From NCBI GenBank assembly GCA_902801155.1, contig CADCHG010000021.1, positions 1-37,820 of the forward strand: a DNA stretch of 37,820 nucleotides. The letters are read 5' to 3'. How positions within the stretch are numbered: position 1 is the stretch's first letter; each line of letters opens with the position of its first letter. This document shows, piece by piece, positions 1 to 7,505 of the stretch. Both the position numbers and the translations under genes were made by a program. The notes under the pieces were generated by a model that made no database searches, was not told the DNA's origin, and worked only from the letters and a program-made list of their open reading frames with translations. Origin of the DNA: an uncultured Prevotellaceae bacterium (GTDB taxonomy: Bacteria; Bacteroidota; Bacteroidia; Bacteroidales; Bacteroidaceae).

Positions 1-1
1 T

Positions 2-367
2 GTTGGAGTAGATTTGCCCCAGAATAAGCGTGGCGAAATCGCATTGACCTATATCTATGGTATTGGTCGAAGTAGTTCAGCAAAGATATTGGATAAAGCC
101 GGTGTCAGCCGTGACCTCAAGGTCAGCGAGTGGAGTGACGACCAGGCAGCCAAGATCCGTGAAATTATCGGCGCTGAATTCAAGGTAGAAGGTGATCTCC
201 GTTCAGAGATCCAGTTGAACATCAAGCGTCTGATGGATATTGGTTGCTATCGTGGAATCCGTCATCGTAATGGTCTTCCTGTTCGCGGTCAGAGCACTAA
301 GAACAATGCACGTACTCGTAAGGGTAAGAAGAAGACTGTTGCTAACAAGAAGAAGGCCACTAAGTAA
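2..367 (+). CDS. rpsM: 30S ribosomal protein S13 (5' end cut by window edge)
   Basis: Small-subunit head protein that contacts the P-site tRNA and helps form the inter-subunit bridges. The reading frame is already open at base 2 (VGVD, then LPQNKRG), so the true start lies a few codons upstream, outside the window. The TTG at 14 is an internal leucine, not a start. The sequence shows the S13 helix-two-turn-helix segment [14 protein letters not shown], the [12 protein letters not shown] core, and a basic KKK-rich tail that enters the tRNA-binding site. It is the first visible gene of the alpha operon, followed by rpsK after 32 bases. Confidence 0.97.
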   Translation, partial: VGVDLPQNKRGEIALTYIYGIGRSSSAKILDKAGVSRDLKVSEWSDDQAAKIREIIGAEFKVEGDLRSEIQLNIKRLMDIGCYRGIRHRNGLPVRGQSTKNNARTRKGKKKTVANKKKATK

Positions 368-399
368 AGTTTAACGTTTAAAGCTAAAAGTTAAAAGTC

Positions 400-792
400 A
401 TGGCAAAGAAACAGGCAACAACTAACAAGAAAAGAAATGTCAAGGTTGATGCAGTTGGACAGCTTCACGTTCACAGTTCATTCAACAACATCATAGTATC
501 CCTTGCTAACTCTGAGGGTCAGGTTATTTCTTGGTCATCAGCTGGTAAGATGGGATTCCGCGGAAGCAAGAAGAACACTCCTTACGCTGCTCAGATGGCT
601 GCAGAGGATTGTGCAAAGGTTGCTTACGATCTCGGTCTTCGCAAGGTAAAGGCATTCGTAAAGGGTCCAGGCAATGGTCGTGAGAGCGCTATCCGCGCTT
701 GCCACACAGCTGGTATCGAGGTAATGGAGATTGTTGATTGCACTCCACTTCCACACAATGGATGTCGTCCTCCAAAGCGTCGTCGCGTATAA
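400..792 (+). CDS. rpsK: 30S ribosomal protein S11
   Basis: Platform protein of the small subunit that binds 16S rRNA near the Shine-Dalgarno/anti-Shine-Dalgarno duplex. At 130 residues it is full length for the family. It carries the conserved core [12 protein letters not shown] and the invariant C-terminal segment [10 protein letters not shown]. The ATG at 400 is the only sensible start, and as usual in this phylum no strong purine-rich ribosome binding site precedes it. It belongs to the rpsM-rpsK-rpsD-rpoA-rplQ transcription unit. Confidence 0.98.
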   Translation: MAKKQATTNKKRNVKVDAVGQLHVHSSFNNIIVSLANSEGQVISWSSAGKMGFRGSKKNTPYAAQMAAEDCAKVAYDLGLRKVKAFVKGPGNGRESAIRACHTAGIEVMEIVDCTPLPHNGCRPPKRRRV

Positions 793-800
793 TAAATTAC

Positions 801-833
801 GGAATGTCCGGTTAGTTCCGGAATATCCGGTTA
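801..833 (+). promoter_or_regulatory. direct repeat with dyad symmetry in the rpsK-rpsD gap
   Basis: Two 14-base copies of GGAATRTCCGGTTA begin at 801 and 820 (19-base spacing) in the 74-base gap ahead of rpsD. Each copy contains a CCGG and a near-palindromic GGAATATCC core, so the RNA can form alternative small hairpins. In other bacteria S4 represses the alpha operon by binding its mRNA, so a regulatory role is plausible, but this sequence does not resemble the known enterobacterial S4 site and the role is inferred. Confidence 0.35.
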
Positions 834-866
834 ATATTCATTAATCAAAGAAATACATTTAGCAAA

Positions 867-1472
867 ATGGCTAGATATACAGGTCCGAAATCAAGAATTG
901 ACCGTCGTTTTGGTGAAACCATCCTCGGTACAGAAAAAGTTTTGTCCAAGAGAAACTTCGCTCCTGGACAGCATGGCCACGATCGTCGCAGAAAGCAGTC
1001 TGAGTACGGTGTCATGTTGGCAGAGAAGCAGAAGGCTAAGTACGCTTACGGTGTACTCGAGCGCCAGTTCCGTAATTTGTTTGAGAAGGCTTCAAAGATG
1101 GAAGGTATTAAGGGTGAGAACCTCCTTCAGCTTCTTGAGAGCCGCCTTGACAACGTGGTTTATCGTCTCGGTTTAGCTCCAACTCGTCGTGCTGCTCGTC
1201 AGCTTGTTGGTCACAAGCACATTACTGTTGACGGTAAGGTGGTAAGCATCCCTTCTTTCTCTGTAAAGCCAGGACAGATTGTTGGTGTACGCGAGAAGTC
1301 AAAGTCTCTCGAGGTAATCGAGGCAAATCTCGCAGGTTTCAACCACAGCAAGTATCCTTGGATTGAGTGGGACAATGCAGCTAAGGCTGGTAAGTTCCTG
1401 CACCGTCCAGAGCGTGCAGATATTCCTGAGACCATCAAGGAGCAGTTAATCGTTGAGTTGTACTCTAAATAA
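867..1472 (+). CDS. rpsD: 30S ribosomal protein S4
   Basis: Primary 16S rRNA-binding protein that nucleates assembly of the 5' domain; in other bacteria it also represses the alpha operon. At 201 residues it has the normal length. It starts [17 protein letters not shown] and contains the S4 RNA-binding domain at about residues 90-155 ([19 protein letters not shown], then [10 protein letters not shown]). The family usually ends in a short YSK-type tail, as here. It lies 74 bases after rpsK and 11 bases before rpoA. Confidence 0.98.
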   Translation: MARYTGPKSRIDRRFGETILGTEKVLSKRNFAPGQHGHDRRRKQSEYGVMLAEKQKAKYAYGVLERQFRNLFEKASKMEGIKGENLLQLLESRLDNVVYRLGLAPTRRAARQLVGHKHITVDGKVVSIPSFSVKPGQIVGVREKSKSLEVIEANLAGFNHSKYPWIEWDNAAKAGKFLHRPERADIPETIKEQLIVELYSK

Positions 1473-1483
1473 TCATTAAATTA

Positions 1484-2476
1484 ATGGCGATATTAGCATT
1501 TCAAAAACCTGATAAAGTTGTAATGTTGGAGGCCAATGACAAGTTCGGCAAGTTCGAATTCCGTCCTCTTGAGCCTGGTTTTGGTATTACTATCGGTAAT
1601 AGCCTGCGCCGCATTCTACTTTCATCGCTCGAGGGTTATGCCATTAACACCATCCGTATTGATGGTGTGGAGCACGAATTCTCTTCTGTGCCCGGCGTAA
1701 AAGAAGACGTGACCAACATGATCTTGAATCTGAAGCAAGTTCGATTCAAGCAGATAGTAGATGAATTCGAGAACGAGAAAGTTTCTATCACCGTTGAGAA
1801 CTCTACTGAGTTTACGGCAGGTGATATCAACAAGTATCTGACTGGATTTGAAGTGTTAAACCCAGATTTGGTGATTTGTCATTTAGATTCAAAAGCTTCA
1901 ATGCAGATTGAGTTGACTATCAACAAGGGCCGTGGATACGTTCCTGCTGATGAGAATCGCCAGTTCTGCACTGATGTCAACGTTATCGCAATTGACTCAA
2001 TCTACACCCCAATCCGTAATGTTAAGTTCGCTGTAGAGCCTTATCGTGTTGAGCAGAAGACTGACTACGATAAGCTCGTCATCGAGGTTAGCACGGATGG
2101 TTCCATCCACCCAAAGGATGCACTCAAGGAAGCAGCAAAGATTCTGATTCATCACTTTATGCTCTTCTCTGATGAGAAGATCACTCTTGAGAACCCAGAC
2201 ATCGAGGGTAATCAGGAGTTTGATGAGGAGATCCTCCACATGCGCCAGTTGCTCAAGACACGTCTTGTTGACATGAACCTCTCTGTTCGTGCCCTCAACT
2301 GTCTTAAGGCTGCTGATGTCGATACACTTGGAGACCTCGTTCAGTACAATAAGACTGACCTCCTTAAGTTCCGTAACTTTGGTAAGAAATCGCTTTCAGA
2401 GCTTGATGATTTGCTCGAGAGTCTGAATCTGTCGTTTGGAACTGATATTACCAAGTATAAACTTAATCAAGATTAA
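1484..2476 (+). CDS. rpoA: DNA-directed RNA polymerase subunit alpha
   Basis: Alpha subunit of RNA polymerase; its dimer is the scaffold on which beta and beta' assemble. The N-terminal domain (about residues 1-230) shows the dimerisation segment [20 protein letters not shown]. The C-terminal domain (about 260-325), which contacts activators and UP elements, contains [19 protein letters not shown] and [13 protein letters not shown]. The 330-residue length is standard for Bacteroidetes. It lies between rpsD and rplQ (8-base gap), the canonical alpha-operon order. Confidence 0.98.
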   Translation: MAILAFQKPDKVVMLEANDKFGKFEFRPLEPGFGITIGNSLRRILLSSLEGYAINTIRIDGVEHEFSSVPGVKEDVTNMILNLKQVRFKQIVDEFENEKVSITVENSTEFTAGDINKYLTGFEVLNPDLVICHLDSKASMQIELTINKGRGYVPADENRQFCTDVNVIAIDSIYTPIRNVKFAVEPYRVEQKTDYDKLVIEVSTDGSIHPKDALKEAAKILIHHFMLFSDEKITLENPDIEGNQEFDEEILHMRQLLKTRLVDMNLSVRALNCLKAADVDTLGDLVQYNKTDLLKFRNFGKKSLSELDDLLESLNLSFGTDITKYKLNQD

Positions 2477-2484
2477 AACTCAAA

Positions 2485-2985
2485 ATGAGACACAATAAGA
2501 AATTCAACCATCTGGGTCGTACTGCATCTCATCGTAATGCCATGCTTGCAAACATGGCTATCTCGCTGATCATGCACAAAAGAATCACTACGACCCTCGC
2601 TAAGGCCAAGGCACTCAAGAAGTACGTTGAGCCACTGATCACACGTTCTAAGGATGATACAACAAATAGCCGTCGCGTAGTATTCAGCTATCTTCAGAAC
2701 AAGTTCGCTGTTACTGAGCTCTTCAAGGTTATTTCTGAGAAGGTAGCTAACCGTCCTGGTGGTTACACTCGTATCATCAAGCTCGGAACTCGTCAGGGTG
2801 ACGCTGCTGAGATGTGCTTCATCGAGCTCGTTGACTTCGATGAGAACATGGCTAAGGCACCAAAGGCTGCTAAGAAGACTCGTCGTAGCCGTAAGGCTGC
2901 TACTGCAGAGGCTCCAGCAGCAGAGGCACCAGTTGCAGAAGCTCCAGCAGCAGAAGCAGCAACAGAGGAGCCAAAGGCTGAATAA
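2485..2985 (+). CDS. rplQ: 50S ribosomal protein L17 with Ala/Pro/Glu tail
   Basis: Large-subunit protein near the exit of the peptide tunnel. Residues 1-118 are the L17 core ([20 protein letters not shown], then [10 protein letters not shown]). The last 40-odd residues are an added low-complexity tail: a basic KKTRRSRK stretch followed by repeats of the type EAPAAEAP. At 166 residues it is therefore longer than the roughly 120-residue enterobacterial protein; such tails are common in Bacteroidetes L17. It is the last gene of the operon and is followed by a strong terminator. Confidence 0.97.
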   Translation: MRHNKKFNHLGRTASHRNAMLANMAISLIMHKRITTTLAKAKALKKYVEPLITRSKDDTTNSRRVVFSYLQNKFAVTELFKVISEKVANRPGGYTRIIKLGTRQGDAAEMCFIELVDFDENMAKAPKAAKKTRRSRKAATAEAPAAEAPVAEAPAAEAATEEPKAE

Positions 2986-3017
2986 AGTCCCGATAGCTTC
3001 ATATAAGCTAAATATAG

Positions 3018-3053
3018 ATAGCGCTTTCCTGATTAGGAAGGCGCTATTTTCTT
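3018..3053 (+). terminator. rho-independent terminator of the alpha operon
   Basis: ATAGCGC pairs with GCGCTAT, and the stem continues inward with TTCC/GGAA around a TGATTA loop. A run of T follows directly. It lies 33 bases after the rplQ stop and closes the ribosomal operon. Confidence 0.88.
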
Positions 3054-3120
3054 TATGTGAAGACGGGAAATATATGGAATTATATAGTTTGCATAGTAAA
3101 TTTTATTGGAACAATTATCT

Positions 3121-3197
3121 CTCCGTTTCACCTCCGTTTCACCTCCGTTCCAGGTCCGTTCCAGGTCCGTTTCAGGGCCGTTTTGGATCCGTTTTCT
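3121..3197 (+). repeat. 11-bp tandem array, seven units, CCGTT core
   Basis: Seven consecutive 11-base units of the form xTCCGTTyCAG, starting CTCCGTTTCAC (twice), then CTCCGTTCCAG and so on, with exact 11-base spacing of the CCGTT core. The units drift in sequence but not in length. The array lies in the 468-base gap between rplQ and tRNA-Arg, after the terminator. Related arrays lie near 7255, 16388 and 33675. The function is unknown. Confidence 0.85.
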
Positions 3198-3337
3198 AAA
3201 AGGGCAGTCGGAAGAATTGATGAAATAACCTAAAAGGGAATAGCCATTATTGTTATTATCTATCGGATTTGATATCAAGCGAATGTTAATAAAGATTAAT
3301 TATTCTTCATTGTTAGTTAAATCCACTTTTTTTTTAT

Positions 3338-3345
3338 TAACTTTG
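3338..3345 (+). promoter_or_regulatory. -7 promoter element for the tRNA-Arg transcript
   Basis: TAACTTTG fits the Bacteroidetes -7 consensus TAnnTTTG and is preceded by a T tract. A good -33 TTTG at the usual 19-21 base spacing is not obvious (the nearest TTG is at 3310-3312), so the call rests on the -7 box and on its place upstream of the tRNA. Confidence 0.55.
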
Positions 3346-3355
3346 CATCGTCTTT

Positions 3356-3407
3356 GTGGCAAGCATAGCCAAGGAGGTGCATATTTATATGCAGTTTTCC
3401 TCGCCAC
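3356..3407 (+). other. structured leader upstream of tRNA-Arg
   Basis: Between the -7 box and the tRNA the transcript can fold into one long stem. GTGGC (3356-3360) pairs with GCCAC (3403-3407), an internal AGGA/TCCT helix follows, and the top is a perfect TGCATA-TTTA-TATGCA hairpin (3378-3393). A second small GAGC/GCTC hairpin follows at 3422-3437. It may be a processed pre-tRNA leader or a small RNA; the sequence alone cannot decide. Confidence 0.4.
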
Positions 3408-3453
3408 GGGAAAATATAAGCGAGCTTAATACAGCTCTTATGGCTTATGGAAA

Positions 3454-3528
3454 GGTTCGGTAGCTCAGTTGGATTAGAGCAACAGCCTTCTAAGCTGTGG
3501 GTCCTGGGTTCGAGCCCCAGCCGAATCA
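3454..3528 (+). tRNA. tRNA-Arg (anticodon UCU)
   Basis: A full cloverleaf is present. The acceptor stem is GGTTCGG/CCGAATC (one G-T pair), the D arm GCTC...GAGC, and the anticodon stem ACAGC/GCTGT around loop CTTCTAA, giving anticodon TCT. The T arm is CTGGG-TTCGAGC-CCCAG. The discriminator is A and CCA is not encoded. A small hairpin (TCGGG-TTCTT-CCCGA) follows but lacks a T run. Apart from that hairpin, nothing recognisable is seen from 3529 to 3762. Confidence 0.96.
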
Positions 3529-3762
3529 CAAAAATCGGGTTCTTCCCGAACCAAATCGTAGATTTCTATTACCGATAACAATATATCCTTAACAAGGAAT
3601 ATACCGATGCAAAAATGCATAGAAGAATAATTATATACCAGAATAACGACGATGGCATAGTAATATGTCATTCAAGGAATCTGTTAGTAAATATTTTACT
3701 TGACAATTAGTAATAGTGCCATGAGGGGCAAATGACAGTATAAATGTTAAAACGTTGGTATT

Positions 3763-4143
3763 ATGAAGAAATGTATTATCGTAGATGATGTTGCTCTTAA
3801 CATCGTATTAGCACAGAAGATGCTGACCTCGCTCAAGTTGGATATGAGCAAGGCGGTTAATGGTCAGCAGGCTTGTGATATGATCAGAAACGGTTATGAG
3901 CCTGATGTCATGATTTTGGATCTCATGATGCCTATAATGGACGGCTTCCAAGTTCTTGAGGAGATTCGTAGCGGCAAATGTGGTAACAAGGATTTGCCGA
4001 TAATAATCCTTTCTGCGCTTAACCGTGAGGAAGATGTGAATCGTGCAATGTCATTAGGTGCAAATGATTTCGTCACTAAGCCGATTATTATGAATCGTCT
4101 TATCACGGCTGTGAAGAACGTGTTGGGAGAACAGGAATCTTAG
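3763..4143 (+). CDS. single-domain response regulator (CheY-like receiver)
   Basis: A stand-alone receiver domain of 126 residues with no output domain. The acidic pair (IIVDD, residues 8-9), phospho-acceptor Asp near residue 53 (MILDLMMP), switch Ser near 84 (ILSALN) and invariant Lys near 106 (FVTKPI) are all present, so it should be phosphorylatable. With no DNA-binding domain it must act by protein-protein contact or as a phosphorelay intermediate. No histidine kinase is in the window. The next gene, a secreted lyase-like protein, starts 12 bases after its stop, so the two are probably co-transcribed. Confidence 0.9.
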   Translation: MKKCIIVDDVALNIVLAQKMLTSLKLDMSKAVNGQQACDMIRNGYEPDVMILDLMMPIMDGFQVLEEIRSGKCGNKDLPIIILSALNREEDVNRAMSLGANDFVTKPIIMNRLITAVKNVLGEQES

Positions 4144-4155
4144 GACATAAAGCAA

Positions 4156-6732
4156 ATGAGAAGGCTTTTGCTCCTTCTGTGTCTGATGCCTGTATGTTGC
4201 CTTGCACAGTTGGAGAAAGATATTGACAGCCCTACAGAAGGTGTCCTTACAGACGCTTATGTCTGTGAGGATGTTATGATGGATGACTTTCTGAGAATGC
4301 TTGCACGCTTTTCTTCCTATGTCGTGAATGACTATCAGGAATGTAAAGAGCCAAATAGTAGGGGAGAGAAATGTGGTTGTTTCAAGGGAGAAAGTACCAT
4401 GAGAAGCAATGAGGCTGGTGTTCGTACAAATGCCGACCTTTCAATGATATGCGCCTTTCTTGTCAAGTATGCCCAGCCAAAGGATATTGCCTTACCCTCT
4501 GGCATAACTTATCAGATGCTTAAGGAATATGCGATGAAATCACTTGTTTTTGCATATTCCACCCACAAGGCAAACAAACTGAAGATATGTGCCGACGGCA
4601 GGTATTGGGGAAGTGTCTCTGCAAAAGATAATGTATGGGAGTCAAGCCTATGGGCTATGTCAGTTGCATATAGCGCTTTTTTCCAATGGGACGACTTGAC
4701 TGCCGAACAACGTGAATACATAAGGAATTTATTGGTTGCTGAATGTCAGTATGAGCTTCAGCGTACTGTCCCGACAGGTTTTGTCGGTGACACAAAGGCT
4801 GAAGAGAATGGCTGGGAGGCAGATGTCCTTGCTGCTACTTTAGGCCTTTTTCCTGATGATACGCTCGCAACGAAGTGGTTCGACAGAATGAGACTTTTTG
4901 CAATCAATTCGTACAGCCATAGTAATGACGCAAAGGATGAAAGCGTGATAGATTCGGGATATGACTTGAAGAAGGTAAAGGATCTTCATATAGCTCCAAA
5001 CCTTTATGATGACTATACGCTCCAGAATCATGACTATTTCCATACCTCGTATCAGAATGTCGTAATACAGGAGTTGGGAGAGGCGGCTCTTGCGCTTGAG
5101 TTGTTTCAGTCAGGAAGCGGCAAAAAGCATGTATGGCGGTCGAATGCCTTGATGCATAACTGTGAGGTGGTTTTCGACCGTGTACTTGCTTGGCTTGCTT
5201 TGGCTGACGGTGAACTCGCCATGCCTAATGGAAATGACTGGAGTATGTTCCTTTATGATCAGATAACGTCATATTCCACACTTGCCTGTTTCCTGAGAAA
5301 TCCTGATGCCCTTCTTCTTGAGAATCTGGCATATCAGCAGCTAAAGGCACGTCAGACAACAACAACGGACGGCTCTTGGTTGCTGCGTCCTGATGTTCAG
5401 GCACGAAGGATGGGAGTACAGGCGCATAGAGTGATGATGACTTATCTCATGCATCTTGTGAAACCTACGAAGGATATGGTAGCAACGAGATGGGATGCGT
5501 TTCGCGCAGGTCATTCAAAGGCTGTGCTCTTTCCTTCCCAGAACATAGCACGAGCATATACGAAGGAGCGTTTCACCACGTTCTCGTGGTCAGAGGGATT
5601 GAAAAGCTATACTGGCTATTTCACGTCAGACAATGTTGACAAGAATAAAATCGTGGCGCCTTATCGCAAGCACAACACGGGAAATATCCTTGGTTGGTAT
5701 GAAGTGAAGGGCAAGAAGACAAATGCCCGTCCTGCAATGAAAGCTCAGTTCGACTTCAAAGGAGATGGGTATATCATGAATGGTGAGCTCATTACAAATG
5801 ATTCTGCCCTCAGCAATCAATTCTCGCTATACAGCACCCCGCGCAACGCATTTATATATCTTGACTATGTCACGGCAAATGATTCCTGTCAGATAACTGC
5901 AGAAAAAGGCGGTCTGCTTGCAATCAGTACAGATGAGTTTACGAAAGAGAAACGCACCTTATACTATCACGAGCGTGAGTCCAAGGGATACAACGAGGAA
6001 ATAAAAGTAATGCAGAGTGATGGCAAGGATATGCTGACTGTCAATTCCGACTGGGTGAACATCGACAATGAGATAGGCGTCATAGGTCTGAATGGCAAAC
6101 GGATTGCCTTTGGCGACAGGAGTACGGAGAACAGCATCATAACATCCAAGTTGTATCCCATGTTCAGCGATGCTACACGTACCCTTAGTAAGGGGGAGAT
6201 TGTTGACAAGAGAAATCTGGTGTATTATGCCAACGTATCGGCAAAAGATGTGTATATGATGAGCCAGCGTCTCTGTCCTTTGAAACAGCAGTTGCCTGAA
6301 GGATGGAATGGCGTGATAGCTCCTGATAGTCTCGGGGCTTATCTGTTTATAAGCAACTTTGTCGGCAGGACATCGGAGACTGTCATCGAGAACGTGCAGT
6401 TTCCTCTCACTAAGGACGGTGCGGCTTGGGAAATGTGGGCTCCGGTTCTCAATGTTGAGACCAATATTACAAAAAGCCGTTCTTCTGCTAAGTTCACCCT
6501 TGAACATAACCGTTCTTTCGGACAGCCTATAAATTTCTTCATTAAGGGTGACAATGTCATGGCATCCTACGTTTCTGATACTGTAGCTAATGTTACGGCA
6601 CGAAAAAACACCACTATTTCCCTGGCGGTGTGCGTAGATAACATGGAAAAACTAATCATAAAGAATATCAAGCTCAAAGCCGGAAAAACCGTTGTCGTAA
6701 AGGTTAAGGATAGCGACTTTGTAGTGGAATAA
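4156..6732 (+). CDS. secreted polysaccharide-lyase-like protein (alpha/alpha toroid type)
   Basis: 858 residues with a clear signal peptide (MRRLLLLLCLMPVCCLAQ), so exported to the periplasm or beyond. Residues about 40-430 look like an all-helical toroid and about 450-850 like beta-sandwich domains, the layout of heparinase II/III and PL8-type polysaccharide lyases. Segments that could hold catalytic residues are ENGWEADVLAA (near 218), NHDYFHTSY (near 290) and PNGNDW (near 358); the His-then-Tyr spacing recalls toroid lyases. I do not recognise a specific family, so substrate and even lyase activity are inference. It lies directly after a receiver-domain gene and is followed by a terminator. 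A long minus-strand open frame at 5959-6507 is only a shadow. Confidence 0.5.
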   Translation: MRRLLLLLCLMPVCCLAQLEKDIDSPTEGVLTDAYVCEDVMMDDFLRMLARFSSYVVNDYQECKEPNSRGEKCGCFKGESTMRSNEAGVRTNADLSMICAFLVKYAQPKDIALPSGITYQMLKEYAMKSLVFAYSTHKANKLKICADGRYWGSVSAKDNVWESSLWAMSVAYSAFFQWDDLTAEQREYIRNLLVAECQYELQRTVPTGFVGDTKAEENGWEADVLAATLGLFPDDTLATKWFDRMRLFAINSYSHSNDAKDESVIDSGYDLKKVKDLHIAPNLYDDYTLQNHDYFHTSYQNVVIQELGEAALALELFQSGSGKKHVWRSNALMHNCEVVFDRVLAWLALADGELAMPNGNDWSMFLYDQITSYSTLACFLRNPDALLLENLAYQQLKARQTTTTDGSWLLRPDVQARRMGVQAHRVMMTYLMHLVKPTKDMVATRWDAFRAGHSKAVLFPSQNIARAYTKERFTTFSWSEGLKSYTGYFTSDNVDKNKIVAPYRKHNTGNILGWYEVKGKKTNARPAMKAQFDFKGDGYIMNGELITNDSALSNQFSLYSTPRNAFIYLDYVTANDSCQITAEKGGLLAISTDEFTKEKRTLYYHERESKGYNEEIKVMQSDGKDMLTVNSDWVNIDNEIGVIGLNGKRIAFGDRSTENSIITSKLYPMFSDATRTLSKGEIVDKRNLVYYANVSAKDVYMMSQRLCPLKQQLPEGWNGVIAPDSLGAYLFISNFVGRTSETVIENVQFPLTKDGAAWEMWAPVLNVETNITKSRSSAKFTLEHNRSFGQPINFFIKGDNVMASYVSDTVANVTARKNTTISLAVCVDNMEKLIIKNIKLKAGKTVVVKVKDSDFVVE

Positions 6733-6770
6733 CTCAAATTCTGAAATATCTGTGGTCAAATAGAAACTGG

Positions 6771-6792
6771 AACTTGCTTAAGCAAGTTTTTC
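6771..6792 (+). terminator. hairpin terminator after the lyase-like gene
   Basis: A perfect seven-base stem AACTTGC/GCAAGTT around TTAA is followed by a T run, 38 bases after the stop codon at 6732. It also reads reasonably on the other strand, where it could protect against read-through from the convergent tatD operon. Confidence 0.8.
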
Positions 6793-6818
6793 CCCAAGGC
6801 TCATCAAGCTGAAGCAAG

Positions 6819-6835
6819 TCGTCGAGCTCACGTTA
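6819..6835 (-). repeat. dispersed 17-base motif, copy 1
   Basis: Read on the minus strand this is TAACGTGAGCTCGACGA. It differs by one base from TAACGTGAGTTCGACGA at 37725-37741. Here it lies 22 bases outside the left end of the 370-bp palindrome. Confidence 0.5.
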
Positions 6836-6857
6836 AAATTAATGCGATATTAAAAAC

Positions 6858-7227
6858 GAAAAAAAAGAATTTTTGTACTACTCGTCAACTCGTCACCCTC
6901 AGCGCTGTAATGTTTTAAGCGACAGAGAGTTGTGGCGGTGATTCATTTCGTTTCACTCGTCACCCACTCGTCACCATCAAGTTGTTTAATGTTCTGATAT
7001 AGAATGAATTACGGTGATAATTCACTCGTCACCCCTAAAAACGGTGACGAGTGGGTGATGAGTGAAATAGTCGTGTAAATATCACATTGTCAATAAGATA
7101 CAGAGATTCGGGTGGCGAGTGGGTGACGAGTGCTTTAAAATGAATCACCGCTGTAACGTAAAGATTCACAACAACTTGCAGCGCTGAGGGTGACGAGTTG
7201 ACGAGTGTTGTAAAAATTCTTTTTTTC
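6858..7227. repeat. 370-bp modular palindrome (MITE-like or transposon-end-like element)
   Basis: The two halves are inverted copies. The outer about 50 bases (A tract, ACTCGTCAACTCGTCACC, then CAGCGCTG) are almost identical on both arms. Moving inward, both arms carry GCGGTGATTCATTT, then a doubled CACTCGTCACC block, then TTCACTCRTCACCC. The spacers between blocks differ completely in sequence but keep the same lengths (27 and 27; 5 and 5; 45 and 44 bases). There is no open reading frame inside. No clear target-site duplication was found. It could be a non-autonomous element with many repeated protein-binding sites. Confidence 0.75.
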
Positions 7228-7254
7228 TAATTCATTCGTCTCGCCTCTATCTTA

Positions 7255-7360
7255 GGTCCGTTCTACCTCCGCTCCAGGTCCGTTGTAAATCCGTTCCAGG
7301 TCCGTTCCGGAACTATAGGATCATAGGAGGAAGAGCGAAGGATCATAGGAGGATCATAGG
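7255..7360 (+). repeat. 11-bp tandem array (five CCGTT units) followed by ATCATAGGAGG repeats
   Basis: Five 11-base units run from 7255 to 7309 (GGTCCGTTCTA, CCTCCGCTCCA, GGTCCGTTGTA, AATCCGTTCCA, GGTCCGTTCCG). They belong to the same family as the array at 3121. They are followed by three copies of ATCATAGGAGG (7320-7357), two of them in direct 11-base tandem. No gene is present. Confidence 0.75.
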
Positions 7361-7383
7361 AGGGAGAACCTCGATTTTACTGA

Positions 7384-7409
7384 ACGCAAAGACGCTAAGG
7401 CGCAAAGAG
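7384..7409. repeat. CGCAAAG-type short repeat
   Basis: ACGCAAAGACGCTAAGG followed by CGCAAAGAG is a short internally repetitive sequence of a type I recall as dispersed in Bacteroidetes genomes. No function can be assigned. Confidence 0.4.
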
Positions 7410-7419
7410 TTTATCTGAC

Positions 7420-7478
7420 CACGGAAAGCACGAAAGGAACTTATGCGAAAAACTTCCGTTTCTTTCGTGCTTTCCGTG
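7420..7478. terminator. 17-bp inverted repeat between convergent genes
   Basis: CACGGAAAGCACGAAAG (7420-7436) is exactly complementary to CTTTCGTGCTTTCCGTG (7462-7478), with a 25-base loop. It lies 28 bases beyond the tatD stop codon on the minus strand. Position and symmetry suggest a bidirectional terminator, but no long T run follows on either side, so a dispersed palindromic repeat is also possible. Confidence 0.5.
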
Positions 7479-7505
7479 TTCAAATAAAGACTCGGTATTT
7501 TTGTG

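Noticed and set aside
14-16. TTG as the start of rpsM
   Set aside because: The frame is open upstream to base 2 and encodes VGVD, which belongs to the conserved S13 N-terminus; the gene is cut by the window edge.
3121-3197. 11-bp arrays considered as CRISPR
   Set aside because: The units are too short, directly adjacent with no spacers, and no cas genes are present.
2759-3199. 146-residue plus-strand open frame running into the 11-bp array
   Set aside because: It is an out-of-frame reading of rplQ that continues through the terminator and repeats; composition is Leu/Gln/Ser-rich and not protein-like.
5959-6507. 182-residue open frame on the minus strand
   Set aside because: It lies wholly inside the well-supported secreted-protein gene in antisense, has no recognisable motif and no promoter.
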